From contig CAYOYN010000009.1 of NCBI GenBank assembly GCA_964408235.1, positions 1 through 27,321 of the forward strand: DNA of 27,321 bases, in the 5' to 3' direction. Position numbers and translations under genes: made by a program. Below the pieces are notes generated by a model that made no database searches, had not been told where the DNA came from, and saw only the letters and a list, made by a program, of their open reading frames with translations. Shown here one piece after another: positions 13,684 to 20,700 of the stretch. The number at the start of each line of letters is the position of its first letter. Positions within the stretch are counted from its first letter, which is position 1. The DNA comes from SICU01 sp964408235. Its GTDB lineage: Archaea; Nanobdellota; Nanobdellia; Pacearchaeales; GW2011-AR1.

Positions 13684-16208
13684 TGGCTGAAGAGAACAAT
13701 AAACACGAAGAAGAAGCTGAAGAGGAAGTAGCTAAAATGGAAGCTAAGCGTCGTGAGAAAGAACAAATCGGAGATGAAAAGGGCGTTTTTGCCGCTGAAA
13801 TAGTCGAAGAAATGGAACAAGCGTTCATAGACTACGCTATGTCAGTTATAGTTGACCGAGCTTTACCTTCAGTAGAAGATGGATTAAAACCAGTTCACAG
13901 AAGAATTCTATATGCGATGCACATGCTTGGATTAGATTCTAGTAAGCCTACTATGAAATCAGCTAGAATTACTGGAGAGACGATGGGTAAATTCCACCCT
14001 CACGGTAACATGGCAATTTATGATGCAATGGTTAGAATGGCGCAAGATTTCTCTTTACGTTATCCACTTATTCATGGACAAGGTAACTTTGGTAGCATGG
14101 ACGGAGATAGTGCTGCTGCTGAACGTTATACTGAAGCTAAACTCAGCAAGATTTCTGGAGAGTTACTAGCAGACATAGAAAAAGAAACAGTTGTTATGAG
14201 GCCTAACTTCGATAACTCTTTGAAAGAACCTGAGACTCTTCCTTCTAAGATACCTAATCTTTTGTTAAACGGAGCAACAGGTATTGCTGTAGGTATGGCT
14301 ACTAATATTCCTCCACACAATTTGACTGAAATCTCTGATGCAGTTATTTCATATGTTGAAAATGATAAGGTTACTGTTGAAGATTTGATTGGAATTGTTA
14401 AAGGTCCTGATTTCCCAACAGGAGGATTAATCACAGGTCCTGGAATTAAAGAAATGTATAGAAATGGTAAAGGTAAAATTATTATTAGAGCAAGAACAGA
14501 GATTGAAGAAGACAAAAAAGGAAAGACCTCTATTATTGTTACAGAAATACCTTATATGGTAAACAAGTCTGACCTTGTTAAGAACATTGCTCAACTTGCT
14601 ACTGAAAAGAAATTGCCTGATGTTTCTGATTTAAGAGATGAATCTGCTAAAGGAAAAGTAAGAATTGTAATTGAATTGAAGAAAGGAGTAGATCCTAAAT
14701 TTACAATGAACCAGTTGTATAAATTAACAAACTTGCAAACAAGTTTTGATGCTAACTTACTGGCTTTGGTAGGTAAACAACCAAGAGTTATGAATTTACT
14801 TGACATAATTAAAGAATATGTAAATTACAGAAGAGTAGTCGTTAGAAAAAGGTCTGAATTTGATTTGAACAAAGCAAAAGACAGACTTGAAATTGTTCTA
14901 GGTCTATTAATTGCTTTGAAACATATTGATGAAGTTGTTAATTTTATTAAAAAATCTGAAGATGCTAAATCTGCACTTGAAGGTTTAATGAAGAAATTTG
15001 GAATGACTGAAAGACAGGCTAAAGCAGTTCTAGAGATTAGATTACAGCAACTTACTCACATGGAAGCTGAGAAGCTTCGCGATGAAGAAAAGAAACTTAA
15101 AGAAATTATTTCAGAATTACAAAGGATACTTGGAGATGAAAAGGAAATCTTGAAAGTAATTAAGAAAGAAGTTAATGAGGTTAAGGCTAAGTTTGGAGAT
15201 GAAAGAAGAACTAAAGTAATAAAGAATGTTGAAGAAATTACTGAAAAAGACTTGATTGAAAAGAAAGACGTTGTTGTAATGATAACAAACTCTGGTTATA
15301 TCAAGAGAGTTGACTTGAAATCTTACAAAGAACAAAGACGTGGTGGCGTTGGAGTTACTGGAACTGATCTTAAGGATGAAGATTTCGTAACTAGTATGAT
15401 TTCATGTTCTACACACGACCACTTATTGTTCTTTACAACTAGGGGTCGTTTGTACTGGCTTAAAGCTAACGATGTTCCAGCATCTGAAAGACAAAGCAAA
15501 GGAAAAGCTCTTGTAAATGTACTTGACTTAAGAGATGAAGCTGTTGCAAGTGTTATGTCTCTATCTGACTTTGATAAGGGATATTTGATGTTTGTAACTA
15601 AACTTGGAATTGTTAAGAAGATTGCAGTTAGTGATGTTTCCAAACCTCGTGCTACAGGAGTTAGAGTAATGAACATGCCAGTTGATAATTCTGATATCTT
15701 GATTAGTGTAATGCGTGTCAGCGACAATCAAGAAGTATTGGTTACTACTAGTGATGGAAAGGCTATTAGATTTAACGCCGATGAAGTCAGACAGATGGGA
15801 AGAGCTTCTTACGGAGTAAAAGGAATAGAATTGAATGCTAAGGATGAAGTTGTATCTTTAGTTCCTGTTCCTACAAAGAATCCTGAAAAGACATCTATCT
15901 TGACAGTAACTGATAAAGGATATGGTAAGCGTTCTGCATTAGATGAATACAGATTAACTGGTAGGGGCGGAAAAGGAGTAATTAACATCAGAACTGAAGA
16001 TAAGAATGGTTCTGTTGTTCGTTCATTGCCAGTTACAGATGATAGCTCTATTATTGCTACGACAAAACAAGGAATGGTAGTAAGAATTTCAGTTGATGAA
16101 TTAAGAGAAATGGGTAGAGCAACGCAAGGTGTACGAGTAGTCAAACTCAAGGATAACGATAAAGTTGTAGATGTTGTGTTAGTCCCAGAAGAAGAAGTTA
16201 AAGTTTGA
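13683..16208 (+). CDS. gyrA: DNA gyrase subunit A
   Basis: 841 residues. An acidic/basic charged N-terminal extension puts the catalytic Tyr at Y149 (AAERYTEAK), 27 residues later than E. coli Y122. The winged-helix core has DYAMSVIVDRALP, DGLKPVHRRILYAM, GKFHPHGNMAIYD, then a tower and a coiled coil. The C-terminal domain shows six blade repeats (from VVMITNSGYIKRV to IIATTKQGMVVRIS) with a GyrA box Q551-R-R-G-G-V-G557, where the usual sixth-position Lys/Arg is Val. The box marks GyrA rather than ParC and allows DNA wrapping and negative supercoiling. At the quinolone site, the usual Ser83 is Met110. Start and stop are coupled to the acidic gene. Confidence 0.98.
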   Translation: MAEENNKHEEEAEEEVAKMEAKRREKEQIGDEKGVFAAEIVEEMEQAFIDYAMSVIVDRALPSVEDGLKPVHRRILYAMHMLGLDSSKPTMKSARITGETMGKFHPHGNMAIYDAMVRMAQDFSLRYPLIHGQGNFGSMDGDSAAAERYTEAKLSKISGELLADIEKETVVMRPNFDNSLKEPETLPSKIPNLLLNGATGIAVGMATNIPPHNLTEISDAVISYVENDKVTVEDLIGIVKGPDFPTGGLITGPGIKEMYRNGKGKIIIRARTEIEEDKKGKTSIIVTEIPYMVNKSDLVKNIAQLATEKKLPDVSDLRDESAKGKVRIVIELKKGVDPKFTMNQLYKLTNLQTSFDANLLALVGKQPRVMNLLDIIKEYVNYRRVVVRKRSEFDLNKAKDRLEIVLGLLIALKHIDEVVNFIKKSEDAKSALEGLMKKFGMTERQAKAVLEIRLQQLTHMEAEKLRDEEKKLKEIISELQRILGDEKEILKVIKKEVNEVKAKFGDERRTKVIKNVEEITEKDLIEKKDVVVMITNSGYIKRVDLKSYKEQRRGGVGVTGTDLKDEDFVTSMISCSTHDHLLFFTTRGRLYWLKANDVPASERQSKGKALVNVLDLRDEAVASVMSLSDFDKGYLMFVTKLGIVKKIAVSDVSKPRATGVRVMNMPVDNSDILISVMRVSDNQEVLVTTSDGKAIRFNADEVRQMGRASYGVKGIELNAKDEVVSLVPVPTKNPEKTSILTVTDKGYGKRSALDEYRLTGRGGKGVINIRTEDKNGSVVRSLPVTDDSSIIATTKQGMVVRISVDELREMGRATQGVRVVKLKDNDKVVDVVLVPEEEVKV

Positions 16209-16250
16209 GCTTTACAAAAAGTCTAAATAATAGATAATTTTCTTATTTTT

Positions 16251-16769
16251 ATGAATAAGGACCATATTCAAAATAAAGGAAACTCTGGAAGAGATATTAA
16301 TTTAGCCGGCAGAGATGTGGTTCATTATCATAATTATTCTAAGCAAAAAGAAGATCTTTTATTAAATCCAAAGGGTCCAAATAATGGGATTTTAGAATTT
16401 GCTGAATGGTACTGGAATTTTATCTCAAGTAGTAAAAAGAACTTTTTGTTTTCTTTTATTTTGCCATTTTTCGGATCAGTTTTTGTTGGACAAGACTATT
16501 TCTTTACAAGGTTTTTTTCTAATATTTATTTAACTTCAGGAGGCATATTTGTTTTTATTCTACTCTTTTCTGTTCTGGTAATGAGGCAGAATAACTCATG
16601 CCCTTCCTGTAAAAGTGGTTTTGCTACGGAAGAAATAGCTAGAAAATTATTGAATCATAAATTGGTGAAAGATACTTGGATAATGAATATTGAAGTGACA
16701 AAAAAATGTCGCAAATGTCATTATTCTTATAAATTTCCTTTGATTTTAGAAGAACCTAATGATAATTAA
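16251..16769 (+). CDS. Membrane protein with N-terminal GRDINLAGRDV motif and zinc ribbon
   Basis: 172 residues. The N-terminus has a Gly/Asn/Asp repeat-like motif (residues 10-27, GNSGRDINLAGRDVVHYH) of the kind I associate with small adaptor or amyloid-like motifs in bacterial conflict proteins (recollection, not a computed match). Two hydrophobic segments follow, at about 65-81 and 94-111. The C-terminal domain has C117-x2-C120 and C153-x2-C156, a likely zinc ribbon, on the cytoplasmic side if both helices span the membrane. A weak TATA-like CTAAATAA (16223-16230) precedes the start. The gene directly precedes a membrane HEPN gene, and the two may act together. Function unknown. Confidence 0.7.
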   Translation: MNKDHIQNKGNSGRDINLAGRDVVHYHNYSKQKEDLLLNPKGPNNGILEFAEWYWNFISSSKKNFLFSFILPFFGSVFVGQDYFFTRFFSNIYLTSGGIFVFILLFSVLVMRQNNSCPSCKSGFATEEIARKLLNHKLVKDTWIMNIEVTKKCRKCHYSYKFPLILEEPNDN

Positions 16770-16772
16770 ACC

Positions 16773-16786
16773 TAAATATTTTAAAT
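16773..16786 (+). promoter_or_regulatory. TATA-like element for the HEPN gene
   Basis: TAAATATTTTAAAT begins 26 nt before ATG 16799, just after the preceding stop codon, so the HEPN gene may have its own leaderless transcript. Confidence 0.5.
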
Positions 16787-16798
16787 CTTTTTATTAGC

Positions 16799-17587
16799 AT
16801 GGATTTTGATAAAGAATTTAATTGGGTTAATAATAGGATTATTTATTCCTTATCTTTCATATTGATAATCTATGAGCTAAAGGATTTGATAGTTTCTTGG
16901 TTTCCTAAAAACTTTTCATTAGAGATTTATAAATTTCATTTTACTGTTCTTGATTTGATAAATTCGATGTTAATTATTTTGTTAGTCTCTCTTTATTTAT
17001 ATGGTATTAATTATCTAATAAAAAATCCTCTAAACAAAATAAAGATTTATCTTAACTATGTAGCTTCGTTTTTATGGTTTTTATTTCTTGTTTTCCCTTT
17101 AATTATTTTAACTACTACTTTACTTAATTTAGCCCTTAAACAACCAGATGGTCTATCTATGTTAATCTTAACAATCTTCTTAATTGTGAATACTTTAATG
17201 AGCATTTGGTTTGAAAGACAATCTAGAAAGATTGATTCTTTTTTGATTGATTATAAGATACAAAATCTTAGATTAAAGTATAATGAACGCGATCATATGT
17301 CTGAGTTTATAAGAAACTATCTCAAATTAGAACTTTTATTAAAAAAAGCTTTATTAAATAAGACTGGAGTTTCTTTGGTAAGAGATAGTTTTGTAAATCT
17401 TCAAACCATCATAAATTTGCTACTCGATAAGAAATGGATTGCCCAAGAATTAGCTTTAGAAATTAAGGATATCATAAAATTAAGAAATTTTGTAATTCAT
17501 GGTGAGCACAAAATCACCCACTTTGAACTGGAAAAGATTGAAAAGATTATCTCTCAAGTAGAAAATAGTCTAATTTTATCTTCTTAG
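16799..17587 (+). CDS. Four-helix membrane protein with C-terminal HEPN-like domain
   Basis: 262 residues. Hydrophobic segments lie at about 14-34, 50-74, 83-112 and 117-139. A soluble all-helical domain of about 110 residues follows: SEFIRNYLKLELLLKKAL, then ALEIKDIIKLRNFVIHGEH. R229-N230-F-V-I-H234 fits RNxxxH (Rx4-6H), the catalytic motif of HEPN ribonucleases in toxin-antitoxin, abortive infection and CRISPR effectors. Its position after a long helix and before a final helix matches the fold. The topology places the domain in the cytoplasm. No antitoxin gene (MNT-type nucleotidyltransferase) is adjacent; the only close partner is the zinc-ribbon membrane protein upstream. Ribonuclease activity is inferred from the motif alone. 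Confidence 0.72.
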   Translation: MDFDKEFNWVNNRIIYSLSFILIIYELKDLIVSWFPKNFSLEIYKFHFTVLDLINSMLIILLVSLYLYGINYLIKNPLNKIKIYLNYVASFLWFLFLVFPLIILTTTLLNLALKQPDGLSMLILTIFLIVNTLMSIWFERQSRKIDSFLIDYKIQNLRLKYNERDHMSEFIRNYLKLELLLKKALLNKTGVSLVRDSFVNLQTIINLLLDKKWIAQELALEIKDIIKLRNFVIHGEHKITHFELEKIEKIISQVENSLILSS

Positions 17588-17668
17588 ACTTATCTTCAGA
17601 AGAATTCATAACTTGGCTTAAAAAAGAAACACTAAAGAGCACATCCTTCATGCTTCAATTTGACAGGA

Positions 17669-17676
17669 TTTATAAT
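17669..17676 (+). promoter_or_regulatory. TATA box for the 17698 gene
   Basis: TTTATAAT lies 29 nt before ATG 17698, at leaderless spacing. Confidence 0.55.
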
Positions 17677-17697
17677 GTCTATTAACGCTATTAGTTA

Positions 17698-19947
17698 ATG
17701 AGTGATGTATCTGCTAAACTGTTTTACGTTTGTGCCTTGCTATTTATTTCTCTTATTGCAATAAGTGTTTATTTCAATGGTCCTTTACTTGCTCCACCTC
17801 CTGGATATATTGAAGGGCAAATATGGTTTGCTCCAAACAAAGGATCTTTGGATTATACTCAATTATTTTTGAATGAAAGTGCATGGTTTACTGTTTTACG
17901 AAATGTAGATGTTTTTGAATTTCATCCAGAGGTTCTTTTGAATGGTTTTCCTAACCCATGTAATAATCCAAGTTGGCCTTGGTGCGAGAATTCTTCTTAT
18001 CAAAATTTAGTTGCGATAGATACTTTTAGAAAACTTGAGACGATGGGAATGGAATTATCTACTGGTGCTCCTGCAGTTAAAGTATGGGGCTGCGAAGCGG
18101 TCGCAACTGTTCCTTTGGCAGAACAAATGATACAAAATGTCTTGAACGCTGGGGCGACAATAGATTACATAACCATGGATCAACCATATATTGGAGGAGA
18201 AGCAGTATTTAGTGGTCAAAGTTGTGGATTTACAATGGAACAAAGTGCACAACAAACTTCAATTTATATAAGCACACTTAAAGCAAATCATCCTAATTTG
18301 AAAATAGGAGATACAGAACCTTATCCATATTTTAGTCCTCAACAAATAATTGCATGGGCTGATGAACTTGAAAGTTTAGGCACACCTCTAGATTATTTCC
18401 AATTAGATGTAGCATATGGATTACCCGATATTGATTTAAGTGGAATGAGCGAAATAAAAGATTATTTTGAGAGTAAAGGAATTCCATATTCAGTTATTTA
18501 CTGGGCAAATACTGATTTTCCAGATGGACATGGGTCCACTACTCAATGGTATAATGATGCTATTACTTGGGCACAAACTGTAAAAAATAATAATTATGAT
18601 GGGCCTAACCAAAACTTTCATAGCTGGGAATATGCAAATCCATTACCTGTTACCTTGCCTGAGACATTAAGTGGACAAACTATGACTAATATGGTGCTTA
18701 ATTCTTTACCTTTCTTACTAGATGATGATGCTACTTTTGTTAATCAAGTTGTCCCTACCGATATGACTGCTGGTCAAACTTACACTGTTAGCGTTACTAT
18801 GTTAAATAGTGGTGAAGAAGTTTGGAGCGGGAAAAAGATATATGGGCTAGGTTCTCAAGGTCCTCAAGATAATGGAATATGGGGATTAGGAAGAGTTACG
18901 CTTGCTTTGGGAGAAAAAATATATCCTGGAGAACAAAAAACATTTACTTTTGATGTGGTTGCTCCAACAACTTCAGGAAACTATAATTTTGAATGGAGAA
19001 TGATTCATGAGAATATAGAATGGTTTGGAGCTAATAGCCAACCTATTACTATAAGTGTTAGTGATCCTCCGATAGTTCCGCATATAAATTCTATTTCTCC
19101 TATTTCGATATTAAATAATGCAAACCACACGATAACTTTAACTGGGACTGGATTAAGCCAGAATTTCATTTTGATTTTTGCTCCTGCATCTAATCCTCTT
19201 TCTGTAAGTGTTTACTGCGATTTTACAAATCCTAATAATGGTGGAGCAAATTGTCAATGGATAAATGATACTGAATTTAGATTTGATGTGCTTAGCGGAA
19301 CTCCTGAAGGGCAAGTTATACTAGGTTATGTCAATTTTGAAGGTTTACAAGTTTCTAATCCTTCTGAAGTTTTCACTATACAATCTGGCGAATGCTTGGA
19401 ATCAAGCACTCAATCTTGCGGAAATAATGTAGGGGTTTGTACCGGAGCTATACAAACATGTACATCTAGTGGAACTTGGGGTGCTTGTAACTTTGGACCA
19501 ACTTACGAATCTAGTGAAACACTATGCAGTGATGGGCTTGATAATGATTGTAATGGCGTAGTAGATAGTTGTGCTCCTGTTCAGTCTGGTGGAGGTTCCT
19601 CAGGCGGTGGAGGAGGTGGCGGTGGAAGCGGAAGTAGTGGAAGTAGATTGCCTGTAGTAAATGTCCAGTGTAGTGATGGGCTTGATAATGATAATGATGG
19701 CTTCATAGATTATCCAGAAGACACAGGTTGCACTAGTAAAAATGGCGTAAGTGAATTAGATGCTTTACCTCCAACCACTAACGTAAATACAAATGAAGAG
19801 AGTGGACAGGAACTAAGCGGAAATAATGAGGATATAAACGTAAACTTAGTATTCTGGACAGTTCTCTTTAGTTTAATTGGTGGTATTGTCTTTACCCTAT
19901 TACAAATAATTAAAATAATTAGGGTAAATTCTAAATCACTTAACTAA
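17698..19947 (+). CDS. Multidomain surface protein with putative glycosidase barrel
   Basis: 749 residues. An N-terminal hydrophobic segment (about 8-25) is a signal peptide or anchor. Residues about 38-340 look like a TIM-barrel hydrolase: acidic residues end predicted strands at D161 (YITMDQP), D205/E207 (GDTEPYPYF), D237 (FQLDVAYG) and E311 (HSWEYANPLP). An NBR1-type Ig-like domain (about 350-455, WSGKKIYGLGSQ), an IPT/TIG-like domain (about 460-560), a Cys-rich MopE-type metal-binding motif (CSDGLDNDCNGVVD), a Gly/Ser linker, a calcium-type DNDNDGFIDYPEDTGC motif and a C-terminal membrane helix (about 720-742) follow. The linker resembles that of the 5073 protein. It is probably a cell-surface carbohydrate-active enzyme, but the substrate cannot be read. 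Confidence 0.8.
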   Translation: MSDVSAKLFYVCALLFISLIAISVYFNGPLLAPPPGYIEGQIWFAPNKGSLDYTQLFLNESAWFTVLRNVDVFEFHPEVLLNGFPNPCNNPSWPWCENSSYQNLVAIDTFRKLETMGMELSTGAPAVKVWGCEAVATVPLAEQMIQNVLNAGATIDYITMDQPYIGGEAVFSGQSCGFTMEQSAQQTSIYISTLKANHPNLKIGDTEPYPYFSPQQIIAWADELESLGTPLDYFQLDVAYGLPDIDLSGMSEIKDYFESKGIPYSVIYWANTDFPDGHGSTTQWYNDAITWAQTVKNNNYDGPNQNFHSWEYANPLPVTLPETLSGQTMTNMVLNSLPFLLDDDATFVNQVVPTDMTAGQTYTVSVTMLNSGEEVWSGKKIYGLGSQGPQDNGIWGLGRVTLALGEKIYPGEQKTFTFDVVAPTTSGNYNFEWRMIHENIEWFGANSQPITISVSDPPIVPHINSISPISILNNANHTITLTGTGLSQNFILIFAPASNPLSVSVYCDFTNPNNGGANCQWINDTEFRFDVLSGTPEGQVILGYVNFEGLQVSNPSEVFTIQSGECLESSTQSCGNNVGVCTGAIQTCTSSGTWGACNFGPTYESSETLCSDGLDNDCNGVVDSCAPVQSGGGSSGGGGGGGGSGSSGSRLPVVNVQCSDGLDNDNDGFIDYPEDTGCTSKNGVSELDALPPTTNVNTNEESGQELSGNNEDINVNLVFWTVLFSLIGGIVFTLLQIIKIIRVNSKSLN
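19526..19691 (+). repeat. Duplicated CSDGLDND coding motif
   Basis: Within the 17698 gene, the stretch encoding CSDGLDND occurs twice (near 19526 and 19669) with a near-identical run AGTGATGGGCTTGATAATGA. The first copy continues as CNGVVD (MopE-like), the second as NDGFIDYPEDTGC (thrombospondin-3-like). The nucleotide identity suggests recent duplication or conversion. Confidence 0.6.
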
Positions 19948-19983
19948 TAGTTTATTAAGTATTGATTTATATTTTATTTTGTG

Positions 19984-20397
19984 ATGCTTGAAACTTCTAC
20001 TATAATTATAATTTTAGTTGCTTTAATTATTGGATATTTAATTGGACATTACATTACTTTTGTTCGCCGTAACAGGCATTGGGAAGCTCAGATTGATTTA
20101 CATAGGGCAGATGCTATTTCTAGATCTCGTGCTGTTTTAGCCGGACAGTTTTCAGAACAACTTGCACCTTACTTGCCCGATTTTCCATTTAATCCTAGTG
20201 AGTGCAAGTTTATCGGAAAGCCAGTTGACTTTATTGTGTTTCATGGACTTGATGAGAAGAATGTAACTGGCGTTAGTTTTGTTGAAGTTAAGTCTGGAAA
20301 GAGTAAATTGTCTGGAACTGAAAAATCAGTTAAAAGTGCTGTTGAAGAAGGTAAAGTTAGATGGGTAGATTATCGAGTTCCTGATGACATTAAGTAG
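19984..20397 (+). CDS. Membrane-anchored Holliday-junction-resolvase-like endonuclease
   Basis: 137 residues from ATG 19984 (a GTG one codon earlier is possible). A membrane helix at about 6-27 is followed by a PD-(D/E)xK nuclease of the Endonuc_Holl family, annotated as related to archaeal Holliday junction resolvases. Landmarks (numbered from the GTG) are SRSRAVLAGQFSEQLAPYLP with E59, KFIGKPVDFIVFHGL with D83, and FVEVKSGKSKLSG with E102 and K104; then a GKVRWVDYRVP end. D83, E102 and K104 form the expected metal site. Archaeal homologues share the odd combination of membrane anchor and nuclease. Substrate is unproven. Its 3' end overlaps the convergent 100-residue gene by 8 nt. Confidence 0.85.
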   Translation: MLETSTIIIILVALIIGYLIGHYITFVRRNRHWEAQIDLHRADAISRSRAVLAGQFSEQLAPYLPDFPFNPSECKFIGKPVDFIVFHGLDEKNVTGVSFVEVKSGKSKLSGTEKSVKSAVEEGKVRWVDYRVPDDIK

Positions 20398-20692
20398 TTT
20401 TGTAAGAGCCTAATTGTCCAATAATTAAGACCTGATTATCTTCAGTTAATTTACTTTCTATTCCAAATATTGCTTTTTTATGTCCTCCTATTAATTTCGC
20501 TCCTTCCATTAGGCATTTTGCTTTTTCTAATAAGGTATTATGTGCTTCGAGATAACTTGGTCTTATTATCCGATAAACTATAGGCCTTGCTGTTTTGGTT
20601 ATTTTATCTATCACGCAGAATGGTGAAACTTGGAAACCTTGTTCTTGAAGTTGTTCCATTGATTGATATATCATTTCCATAAAAATTTGCAT
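20390..20692 (-). CDS. Hypothetical 100-residue protein downstream of the helicase-nuclease
   Basis: A 100-residue protein of globular composition: helical N-terminus (MQIFMEMIYQSMEQLQEQGF), middle beta segments (SPFCVIDKITKTARPIVYRI) and a basic, Gly-containing second half (EGAKLIGGHKKAIFGIESK). No signal, membrane helix or metal motif is visible. Start M1 leaves an 8-nt gap to the helicase stop; M5 is an alternative. It lies on the same strand as the helicase, so it is probably co-transcribed and might act with it, but I recognise no family. Confidence 0.65.
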   Translation of the reverse strand: MQIFMEMIYQSMEQLQEQGFQVSPFCVIDKITKTARPIVYRIIRPSYLEAHNTLLEKAKCLMEGAKLIGGHKKAIFGIESKLTEDNQVLIIGQLGSYKTT

Positions 20693-20700
20693 TTTTTTTG

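Noticed and set aside
15323..16150. Two long minus-strand open frames opposite gyrA (134 and 113 codons)
   Set aside because: They lie wholly inside gyrA, whose motifs are unmistakable; they have no promoter, and composition is that of antisense shadows.
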